From Erigeron canadensis (Eukaryota; Streptophyta; Magnoliopsida; Asterales; Asteraceae), in the NCBI RefSeq assembly GCF_010389155.1, contig NC_057766.1, positions 23,383,516 to 23,447,515 of the forward strand: a stretch of DNA of 64,000 bases, in the 5' to 3' direction. Below, in pieces: positions 55,234 to 64,000 of this stretch. The translations under genes were made by a program, and so were the position numbers. Each line of letters begins with the position of its first letter. The stretch's first letter is position 1. The notes beneath the pieces were generated by a model. It saw only the letters and a list, made by a program, of their open reading frames with translations. It was not told the origin of the DNA and did no database searches.

Positions 55234-57636
55234 TCATTTACTAATCCTGTCATTGAAACTCGTGAATGTTGATGTGGATTCACCATATGGCGGCTGTGAT
55301 AAATCTTCGCCATATATCATGGGTATGATATTGGTTTGAACTCTTGATGGAATGTGTGATGTTCGTATGGTTTCCAACTCTACAGCAACTTCTTTCATTG
55401 TTGGCCTATTCTTTCCATTCAGATTCAAGCATCGCATTGCAAGGTTTGCTATTAAATGAAGCTCATTCCCGGTAGCCTCTTTAATCATCTTTGCATCTAA
55501 AATGGACATAACACGCCCTTCTTCCATAGCAAACGTAAAGTGTGTAGCTAGACTCCTGTGTTCTCCAAATCTAGCTAGTGAAATTGGCTTTTCTCCGGTT
55601 ATCGGTTCAACCAAAACTACTCCAAAACTATAAACGTCACTTTTCTCCGTAAATTGGCTAGATTGAAAATATTCAGGATCTAGATAGCCAAATGTACCTT
55701 TTACAATGGTAGTCAAGTGAGTTTGATCCATTGATACCAACCTTGAAGTTCCAAAATCAGAAACTTTGGCCCTATATTTATCATCCAATAGTATATTGGT
55801 GGTTTTGATGTCCCTATGATATATAGGAATGGAAGTTGCTGAATGTAAGTAAGAAAATGCTCCTGCAACCTCGGTAGCGATTTGTAATCTCATATTTAAA
55901 GAAATCGGGAAATCGTCAATATCATTGTGAAGAGCATCATACAAGGTACCATTTGAAATGAACTCAGAAACTAGTAGGGGAACCTCTGTCTCTAAGCAGC
56001 ATCCCAATAATTTGACCACATTCCTGTGATTGACTTGAGAAAGAATGACCACTTCATTGATAAACTGCTCTAATTGGCTTTCATCAACCACCTTCGATTT
56101 CTTAATTGCCACAATCCTTCCATCCACTAACATCCCCTTGAACACCGTACCTTGACCTCCTCGACCAAGAACTCTGTTTTGGTTGAAGTCGTCAGTGGCC
56201 TTCGCTAACTCACGTGAAGTGAAAAGTATGGTCTTATCAACCAAAGATGGGTCAGCGTCTGCTTGTTGTTTTAATAATATACCACCATTCCGTTTAAAAA
56301 ACTTCTGTCGTTGTCTCTTGTCTTTTGTTTTTCTGATCAATTTGTACAATGCATAGCTTATTGCCACGAGAAAAAGTACACCTGTGCTTATGCTAACACC
56401 TGAATCACGTTCAAAATGAAAAACTATTGAGTATCTGACAGTTCTATGGGTCCATGTTAATATGATATGAAATTCATAGTGTTTAAAAACAGAGAGAGTA
56501 AACATTGCACACCTAAAATAACACCCAAGTCGAGTGATTTCTTTTTGTGAGGAAATGCGTCGACGCTACAAAAATATTGCTCTTTGTAAACAGAACCATC
56601 AATGTTATATATTGTGCCATAAGTTCCACACACGGTTCCATTATCGCTACACTTTGCACACACATCATTCACATGTCTCTCTATAAGACCAAGTTTGATG
56701 TCAAAATATGTAAAAAAAAATATATATAACAATAAACAAATTAACGCAAGAAAAGCTTATAAAACTACATATGTTACCGCATGCATCTTCTAAATAAGGA
56801 TTTCCGTCGGAATAAATACTTGAGCTGCATTTCCAAGTATTTACTGAAGTTCCATTACCCAGATGAGCTATGAGTCTCTCATGATAACTGTATTCGCAAC
56901 AACTGACTCGATTGTAATCAATCTCTGATAGAGTCCACAATAGCTATATTGGAACAAAACTGTCTAATTCCAAGCTGCTAGAAATAGATAAGTTGTTTGA
57001 AAAGCTTCGATTAATGTATGAACTTGTATCCATCACAAAGGCAGACCCACAACCTCTGTTTCCGCCCTGTTTTTCCAACTCAACAAGACTAAAATTGTAA
57101 GATTTAAGATAATGAGGAATCGTAGTTTGGCAACAATTGATGCCAAAACAGTTATTGTTTCTGTTGCTACGAGTATTATTATCGAGACAAGCTGTGGAAC
57201 AACCCGTTACCACAGTGTTGTCATGATCCATCAATACAGCATTACCACACCCCTCAAAAACAAATATATTTTGCAGTGTAGAAAGCAAGAAAGGACTCCT
57301 ACCAAAATCGAAGGTATTCGTTTGAGTAATATTCATAATTGGATTTTGGCAGTCAGAGAATATTGGTTTTGGTGTTTTAATAGTGATTGTTTGATTTGCC
57401 AAGCTAACTCCTATAATTTCATAGTTGTTGAGTTTAGGCAGATATGGCGTCGAGGAGTTGCAATCAACGACATAGAATTCGTTGATAGCACACTTTGGCC
57501 CGATTCCAAAAGGGTATGGAATCGTAACGTTGCCACATATATCGTTGCACCTTTTCTTGGCATAATGAATATGTTCTTTTGATGCCACTCTCAATGAAAA
57601 GAAGACGAGTAAATAGTAAGCTTGAAATATCTTCAT
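55234..57636 (-). pseudogene. WAKL-5: WAK-like receptor with one stop in exon 1
   Basis: Exons are 57636-56778, 56680-56513 and 56399-55234, phases as in the other copies (~730 codons). Exon 1 has a signal peptide (MKIFQAYYLLVFFSL) and WAK domain ([16 protein letters not shown]). A TAG at 56944-56946 interrupts it at codon 231, within FVPI-stop-LLWTLSE, where WAKL-3 has Ser (TCG). The frame is otherwise open. Exon 2 has NDVCAKCSDNGTVC without the Asn-rich tract. The kinase is complete ([32 protein letters not shown]) but has VEPITGEKP where sister genes have VELIT/VELLT, a Leu-to-Pro change in a core helix. As read, only a secreted ectodomain fragment could be made. One C-to-A change accounts for the stop; a sequencing error is not excluded. 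Confidence 0.9.
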
Positions 57637-57682
57637 TTGTTTTTGTCAAGAAGCTATGATGATTAGTAACAAAAAACAGTAC

Positions 57683-57713
57683 GTATTTATATTTGTATGT
57701 ATATATATTGGTG
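57683..57713 (-). promoter_or_regulatory. WAKL-5 TATA region
   Basis: Minus strand ACCAATATATATACATAC and ATATAAATAC, ~50-75 bp before the ATG, matches the WAKL-3 promoter string almost exactly. Confidence 0.5.
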
Positions 57714-58701
57714 CGTATGATAATAGGAAATTAGGAACCAAAATTTGAAAAGTAAGCACATATCAAAAAGTCTAAGCCGTGTGAATTTTATTTGATGTAT
57801 TAAAGCTTGTTTGTGGACATTTTCTACTATAAGATTAAGATGGCAAATTCTGTACCTCTCGATCATCTCCTCAGAATTCGTGTTTGACAATATCGGATAA
57901 TGTTTGAAAGTTCTTGATATACCTAGTTAAAAGTGTGACTACTTTTTGAATAAAAAAGGTTAAATTTTAACGGTATATAGCTACTTGACTTCTAGAAAAA
58001 TAGGTACAAAAGTTGAGTTAACTACTTAACTCATTAATCGTGCTATCATCGCTTTGGTGGGGTAGTTCAAGATTATTTGGGGTATTATAATTGTAATGTT
58101 TGCTTTTCAAAAAAATAATTACTTAACTAGTGTTTGACAATATTGGATATTGTTGTAATTGTTTTGGAAAGGCAACTATTATAATGTATCCACCAAGAGG
58201 GCGATACAAATTTCACTTACAACATACAACAGTTACGTAATATCGAATCTACATCAATCGATCCAGCTAATACTTTTATACTTTATTCTACTTTCATTCC
58301 AAAAGAAGGCCAATGCTTTAGTGCTTTGCAATAAAGCATAACTAAAACTATGAGTTAAGGACTCAATATAAATTGAAAAGATAAAATAATCAAAATCTAA
58401 ATTGATTTTTTATTTTTAATATTATTAATTTATGTTAATCAATTAGGTGAAACTCATATGTTGCACCGGTTTATTATATTTTCTTAGTGACATGCAATAA
58501 AATAATATTATAATGAAAAGTGAACGCTTATATATAATAAAATAGATGTTTATCTGGATTGAAGTATTGAATAATAAAATAGATTCAATAATAACATTGT
58601 CTAAAAAGAAAAACTTAGAAAAACCATTTGTTTGTTGTGTTTTTAAACTTAGCAAAGTCTGTACTCAGATCTTCCTGTATCATTTTTCGTAGACGTCTTA
58701 C
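57714..58701. other. Intergenic upstream of WAKL-5
   Basis: No gene, RNA or element boundary recognised. The AT-rich short frames look random. Confidence 0.4.
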
Positions 58702-58878
58702 CTATAAGAGCGAATTACATGAGTTATCTATGGATAATATATTTTCTATTTCATTAAGCCATCGAAGACCCTTCCAAAGTTCACCTGTTTTACTTAACCC
58801 ACTACCCATCCTTTTAGGTGGCAACCTGCTCTAACCTCTACTTGACCGCAAATCCACCGCCAGCAAGTATCTTGACTC
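58702..58878 (-). pseudogene. Exon-like relic of an unidentified gene
   Basis: A 177-nt, phase-0 segment lies between a good acceptor (TTACATAG) and donor (GTAAGACG). It reads ESRYLLAVDLRSSRG, stop, then SRLPPKRMGSGLSKTGEL and WKGLRWLNEIENILSIDN, with a second TAG as its last codon. The composition looks like real protein, not random sequence. I do not recognise the family. Two in-frame stops point to a decayed exon. Confidence 0.4.
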
Positions 58879-59492
58879 CTATGTAAGACCGTTAGTATTT
58901 ACATACCATGAAAAGGAAAAAATAATTTTCACCTTCTAAATTGGAGCATCATGTGGCAGGTTATTTTTATGCCAACTAAGGTGTTGCAATTTAGCAGTTT
59001 CCACCACTTGAAACCTATAATTAAGTTAGGTGAAATGTCTTTTAATGGTTTTTTGAACACATAAATAAACATACTGTCCAGTCCTTGATCTGTTTAGTAA
59101 TATTTGTGATTAATGTTTTACTCTACAATTTAGAGACATGTATTGGAGAGCGGGTGAAACTAAGTTAGAGTAAAAGATAAATGTATTTGGAGAGTGGATG
59201 AAATTAAATTAGAGCAAAAGACAAATGTATTTGTAGAGTGGATGAAATCAAAGTCACAAAAAAAAATCAATATAGTAATGTTCTACAAAGTATCATATCA
59301 TAAAATCCCAAGTTGCAGAACTATGCTTCACATTATAATTCAGATTTTAACAGCATGCAATTTCAAGTAGGTTCACCAAATATTGTGTCAAAATCAAATT
59401 CCCAGAAAAGGAACTTACAATAACTTAACCTGCCATCTGCATAATGTTTTATAATAGAGGTTGCATTATGGAGTACAGGTCATGGATGGATG

Positions 59493-59651
59493 GAGATTCC
59501 CTAGAGTTAAAGTTTGATCAACTTTAACCATTGGATTAAATCCAATAGTCAAAACTTAAATATCATCTTTTAATCTTGACCATTGGATTTAATCCAACAA
59601 CTCAAGTTGATCTAACTTTACATATAAAGTTGGATCAACTTTAGGGAATCC
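59493..59651. mobile_element. Small inverted-repeat MITE (~160 bp)
   Basis: Left arm GATTCCCTAGAGTTAAAG then TTTGATCAACTTT; the right arm, reverse-complemented, is GATTCCCTAAAGTTGATCC then AACTTTAT. Internal ATTGGATTAAATCCAA is itself palindromic. No coding capacity, TSD not clear. 58879-59492 and 59652-60288 hold nothing else recognisable. Confidence 0.6.
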
Positions 59652-60288
59652 TAATCCGTCATGGATTGGGATCAACGCTCTTTTCTGTCCAACTTTTTGA
59701 TAAATACCTAAAAGTTGATTATGATTAAAAAAACAATGCCTATACAATAGCTACTGGTATATCTATTAGATAACAAATGACAACCCATTTGACCAGTTCG
59801 ACCCATTGACTCATTCACCAGTTCCCTTTTAACTAATTTCTCTACGTTTAATGTATCCATGATTAAACACAACACAAATTGACATCTAAAAGTAAATGGC
59901 AATATTCCTACATATATGAGAAATAAATAGCAGATAGGAATATAGGATTCTGGAGTAATTTTAATGGGGACTACATGAGAGGCTAATTATTATAACACTT
60001 GATATCACAAATGTACAATGTTAGTCAAAGTAACTTATTTTATGGTTTTACTTGGTAATTAGAACAGGTCTTTGTATGCAAAATGAAGTACATGACATAA
60101 ACTGTTATATGATATAGCTTACCATGAGAAACAGATGAATAGAACTTGAGCTTGAAGATTAAGGTACCAAAAATAAATAATGAAAAACAATAGTTGCTTT
60201 CAGTTTTTCAAGTAGGCTGTTCTTAGTCTTTATTGATTCCTACAGTGACATGCTAAGCAAGACTATTAAGGCAAGAAAATAGCATTAC

Positions 60289-60389
60289 CTTGATTAGGAA
60301 GAGGCATGCGACAATATGTTCATGCAAATTGGAGATGTATCTCCATCCAAGTTCATCCATAGCTCCCGTGCATGGCACAAAACTAATAC
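60289..60389 (-). other. Exon-like segment, unknown gene
   Basis: A 101-nt open segment lies between an acceptor (ACTAATAG) and donor (GTAATGCT). It reads ISFVPCTGAMDELGWRYIS then NLHEHIVACLFLIK. It is protein-like but unidentified, and could be part of the same relic gene as 58702-58878. Confidence 0.35.
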
Positions 60390-60918
60390 CTATTAGTAAC
60401 ATCTGAAGTTATAAAACATGCCATTAAATGTATAAAACATGCCATTATAAAAACACAAAAGCAATGATTTTTAATTAATAAGAAAAACATACCATCATAT
60501 TGTTAGTGCACTACGTCTGCAGCCATTTAATTTAAAACCCCAAATCCTATAAATCTAGGGATTTGAGGATGTATCTTTCAATCTCCTCTCATGCTATCTA
60601 TTCAGATACAAAGCGCGTTGATTGTCAAAATATAATTGATATGATTCACTTTTCTTAATTTATATCGCAGTGAGTTTAATTCATGAGCAATAATTTATGA
60701 CTACAATACAATTATGGTGTGTTTCCAAAAGGATGGTTTTTCTAATTCAACAACGGTTTCTAAACTAAATCTCTGATGTGAAAAAAGGGTTTAATTTTTT
60801 TTTTTTAACATTGAAAAAGAGGTTTAATTGTTTTCTAAATTTTAAAGATCTGTTTCAGTTATCATCAGATATGAAAGAGTGTTTATTAAATGTGGTTTTT
60901 CAATTCACAAATAAAATT

Positions 60919-61165
60919 AGTGGTAGCTCAAGTGGTTGAAATGCATGCCGAAAAAGTTGGAGGTTACGGGTTTGAACCCAACTTCCCTTACTTTTTTGAT
61001 TAAATGCTATTTTATAATAAAATATTGCTTAAGTGGACACTCTATATCAGCAGATAAATTGCCTACGTGGCTGCTGACGTGTCACTTAGATCATTCTGGT
61101 GATGCCACATCAAAAAACGCTGACATGGCGGGCTCAGAGAGTGTCACCCGAGCGCTTTTTGATAG
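60919..61165 (+). mobile_element. tRNA-derived SINE
   Basis: A pol III box A (TAGCTCAAGTGG, 60924-60935) and box B (GGTTTGAACCC, 60969-60979) are spaced 33 nt apart, starting at GTGGTAGCTC as in many plant SINEs. The body is tRNA-unrelated and ends near a (TA)n tail (61161 on). No full tRNA fold is present, so it is not a tRNA gene. Target duplications were not resolved. Confidence 0.65.
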
Positions 61166-61205
61166 CTTTATATATATATATATAATATAATATATAATAT
61201 ATATA
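61161..61205. repeat. (TA)n microsatellite
   Basis: TATATATATA/ATATAATATA run between the SINE body and the next inverted-repeat element. Confidence 0.85.
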
Positions 61206-61211
61206 GAGTAG

Positions 61212-62575
61212 AGATATTGCGAGAACTAATAAATTATCGAGAACTGCGAGAACCAATCAAGACCATTAGATTAGTTAAATCAAAGGCTAAAAAGATTTGG
61301 TGACATTTATGTAATAATTTTGAATGCAAATTAATTTATTAATAAAAAACAATTAAGAAAGGACATAATTGGAATATGAAATTAAAAGTGATAAAATGAA
61401 ACGGAACAGAGGTCGTTCGAAAAACTAGGATCTTACCTTTTAAAAATTGTCAACTTCTTCTAAATATTAATTAATAATAATAACAATTGATGCCTTTTAT
61501 TTTCAAATATATCTTTTAATCGTTTTACAAATTAATTAAATTAATCAACATAAGAAAATTATTGATTAAAACATTGATTAATAATATAAATATTATTTTT
61601 AAATGTATTAATTTATTAATATATGGTTATGAAATATGAAAATGTAATTATATTTAACATATAAACATGTGAAATGAAAAAAAAATATATAACATAAAAA
61701 ACACATATTTTTAATTGGTACACATGTGAACGTTAGCTGGTACATATGTGAATGACCATTCACAAGTATATAAATATTTTTTTTATTATAATAAAATATA
61801 TCTTTTAACTGGTACACATGTGAATGACCCATTTCTTTTTATCTTAAACATAGGTGTTCTAAAATGTATAACCTTATTCAGATATTTTTTAACTATAGAC
61901 AATTTAATTGGTATACATGTTTTAACTTATACACATATATAATAATTTTAACAATTTTAACAACTATAAATTGTATAAGTTTGTTTATGTTTGATTTTAG
62001 TGATTTGTTAAACCTACACATATGTTAATATAATGATAAAAGGAAAACATTTGCTAAATTCATTGATGTTTACGCATGGATTTGGAGATAATAAACTTAT
62101 ATAAAAAACTTAAATTCTTTTTAACTTGTTAGTAACTGCCAAATATTAATGTGCCGATTTTTAATGAAAGGGGACCAATTCACGAGGAAATTTTGTTTAT
62201 GATTGATAGTTAACTAAAATGTATTAATTAAAATTTGTAAAAATGCACTCGTAATTAAAAAAGAAGCTTACAAAATAACTTTGAGATTTTTTTTTATATT
62301 TAAATTTCGAAGCATCAATTTTTGAAGTTAAAAAACGAAATAATGCTTTCTAAAAAGCTATCTTTCATTTTGTTACGTACACATGCACGTGAATCCATTT
62401 CAAGTGTTTGTAACTCCACGTGTTACATGTAACGAACGGATCGAGACATTTACGGTGCATTTTTAATTTAAATTATTATTAATCTAAATTAAATATGTAA
62501 ATTACAATATTATCCCTATACATAAGAGTTCTCGTAGTTTTCGATAAATACTTGGTTCTCATTTTAACTTTTTAC
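61212..62575. mobile_element. AT-rich inverted-repeat element, unclassified
   Basis: Left: GCGAGAACTAATAAATTATC then GAGAACTGCGAGAACCAA. Right, reverse-complemented: GAGAACCAAGTATTTATC then GAAAACTACGAGAACTC. The ends match imperfectly over ~35 bp. The ~1.36-kb interior is AT-rich and non-coding. It contains three copies of TGGTACACATGTGAA-like sequence (61718, 61738, 61810). Possibly a non-autonomous DNA transposon; superfamily unknown. Confidence 0.4.
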
Positions 62576-62871
62576 TATATATATATATAGAGAGAGATAT
62601 TTTTAAAAGTAAAGTTTATAATTGCGGTTTAAAAAATAAAAACAAATGTAACCTTCAAACATACACTTATGAAGTCTAGAACTCAATAACAAAAACCTAA
62701 CTTTCTTAAATAACGTGCTAAAACTCATGCCTTATGTGTAATAATTTTTCAAACATTAATTTGGATTCAATCGAGTTTGAACAACTATACACATGTCATG
62801 TGAATGTGTATATTAGTACTAGATTGGTGTCTGCATAATTGAACGGTAGTTCGGCGGTGGTAACGGTATGG

Positions 62872-63787
62872 TATAAGTCCCAATATATAAGCAAATAAAA
62901 ATAATTAACCCGACTGGCAAGTACACACAAACTGGAAGAAGACCAGTTTGTGGTATGATCCAGATTATGGATATGAACAGGTAATGAATGCAAGTAACTT
63001 AAAGAACAAGTGCAGAAACTATATAAATACTAGATATAATCAAGTATGGAGCATTGAGACACTTAGTATTTTTCAATGTGTTTTCTTTATTGATATAAAC
63101 AAAATACAAGGATTGTTGCGGAACAAAGATAAACACGAAGTGTGTAAATATCTAAACAATCCCGAAATACAAGTGATCTAATAACTTGAAAATACTCGTA
63201 AGAATTACTTAGAGTATATCTCACAAGTTGCAATGCAAGAGTTTCTAACATTTTTGCAAGTTGTGAGAAGTCTTGTATTTATAGGCCAAGATGTCTTTGA
63301 TGACATGGCAAGGCCATACAAATATGGTTGGGAGTATTTATGGATTTGTAGGAAAATCCATAGCATGCTTGTTTAACGTAAAGTGTGTAAGTTTCTTTGA
63401 TGTGACTTAACACACTTTATTCTCAACCTTTTACTCAACTAGCACTTTACAAGGTATAATGTTATTAACCGGGTAAAGACCATTAAAGTACTTTTGACAA
63501 GACTTCCTCGTAATCAGTGTAAAAGTGTTGTAAGTACTTTTTACACTGAGCTGCTTTAGTTTCGTCTTCAGATAGAACCTTTTATGAGCTCTGCTTCTGA
63601 GATGATTCTCTTCTTCAGTCTTCAGTCTTCGACTTCAGTCTGAACGTCTTCAGTGGTGTTGATTCTGAAACTGAAGTGAAGCTTCAGTGAGCTTTATTCT
63701 GAATGACTTCAAAATCCTGAGCAAGCTTCCTTTACTGAACTTCAACTATTTTGAACAAATCATACTTGGTCGATTTTCGACCCAACA
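62872..63787 (-). repeat. Solo LTR of the SIRE-1 family (916 bp)
   Basis: On the minus strand it starts TGTTGGGTCGAAAATCGACC and ends TTGGGACTTATA, flanked by a perfect TSD TATGG (62867-62871 and 63788-63792). It shares most of its length with the SIRE-1 3' LTR. No PBS, polypurine tract or internal sequence adjoins it. The 3' end is TA, not CA, probably a point mutation after insertion. It arose by LTR-LTR recombination. Confidence 0.93.
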
Positions 63788-63875
63788 TATGGTTATTAAC
63801 CTAAAAGTAATTTCATTATGGTCGGAGATATGATTTTTGCGGTGGGATGTGAAAGCGGAGAGAAGGGGGACGAAT

Positions 63876-64000
63876 AGATATAGAAATATAGATTATTGTA
63901 TTAGCTTGAATTTAAGGGAGCGGATTTCAGTTTTTTTTTTTTTTTATAAGAGAGTATAGATATAGAAATATAGATTATTGTATTAGCTTGCATTTAAGAA
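63876..64000. repeat. Direct repeat at window end
   Basis: GATATAGAAATATAGATTAT and TGTATTAGCTTGAATTTAAG at ~63876-63917 recur at ~63958-63999 with one change, about 82 bp apart, separated by a T-rich tract. The window ends inside or just after the second copy. Confidence 0.8.

Noticed and set aside
60919..60990. Possible tRNA gene
   Set aside because: Has A and B boxes but no acceptor stem or anticodon arm that pairs; fits a SINE.
22489..63787. SIRE-1 3' LTR and the 62.9-63.8 kb LTR as the two ends of one element
   Set aside because: The second LTR has its own perfect TATGG duplication on both sides and no PBS next to it, so it is an independent solo LTR.
1..64000. CRISPR arrays, operons, ribosome-binding sites, rRNA
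   Set aside because: Eukaryotic nuclear sequence. Tandem repeats seen here are minisatellites or transposon repeats; no rRNA or complete tRNA was found by reading.

Overview
The window is nuclear DNA of a flowering plant. It carries three-exon wall-associated-kinase-like (WAKL) receptor genes with GT..AG introns, several layers of LTR retrotransposons, a CACTA DNA transposon, MITEs, a Helitron-like element and a tRNA-derived SINE, all in AT-rich intergenic DNA. The WAKL proteins and the Sirevirus-type elements suggest a eudicot. An asterid, perhaps Asteraceae, is my guess from general resemblance only. There are no bacterial features.

Layout. (1) 1-~690: 3' end of a Copia element (copia-A) whose 5' part lies outside the window. 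(2) 1.2-4.2 kb: WAKL-1, minus strand, apparently intact. (3) 4.7-5.25 kb: two MITEs. (4) 5.74-12.24 kb: a complete young Copia element (copia-B) with TSD AGAAA. (5) 12.56-15.51 kb: WAKL-2, minus strand, apparently intact. (6) 15.9-19.5 kb: AT-rich DNA with a ~60-bp minisatellite and a small WAKL relic. (7) 19.63-22.35 kb: WAKL-3, plus strand, with one nonsense codon. (8) 22.49-50.39 kb: a nest of elements. The outermost is a minus-strand Sirevirus-like Copia (SIRE-1) that keeps its 3' LTR and part of its env-like ORF. That ORF is split by a pol-less LTR element (LARD, 25180-30456, TSD TTATC) and by a CACTA element (30601-50070, TSD TCA). The CACTA is itself split by a plus-strand Sirevirus-like element (SIRE-2, 36995-49585, TSD AAAAG). 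(9) 50.39-52.68 kb: WAKL-4, a 5'-truncated copy of WAKL-3 fused directly to SIRE-1. (10) 52.7-54.2 kb: a Helitron-like element and a long foldback MITE. (11) 55.2-57.6 kb: WAKL-5, minus strand, with one nonsense codon. (12) 57.6-64 kb: intergenic DNA with exon-like relics, a MITE, a SINE, an AT-rich inverted-repeat element and a solo Sirevirus LTR (TSD TATGG).

How it fits together. This is a tandem receptor-kinase cluster being expanded, broken up and pseudogenised. All five WAKL copies share the same layout: exon 1 with signal peptide and galacturonan-binding WAK domain, exon 2 with a short Cys-rich EGF-like segment, and exon 3 with the transmembrane segment and Ser/Thr kinase. Intron phases are also shared. 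Two genes look functional. Three carry one or two simple lesions each: a stop in the kinase, a 5' truncation plus a 20-bp frameshifting duplication, and a stop in the ectodomain. The nested transposons give a relative order: WAKL-3/4 duplication, then SIRE-1, then LARD and CACTA, then SIRE-2, then an aberrant rearrangement that copied 383 bp of CACTA flank beside the second SIRE-2 LTR.

The most unusual signals are four. Copia-B has no tRNA-iMet primer site, but a 15-nt PBS-position sequence exactly complementary to its own U5. SIRE-2 has a chimeric full-length/solo-LTR structure. The LARD carries gag plus a probably spliced accessory protein and no pol. The Sirevirus env-like ORF has a possible core promoter of its own, no visible signal peptide, and a basic C-terminus.
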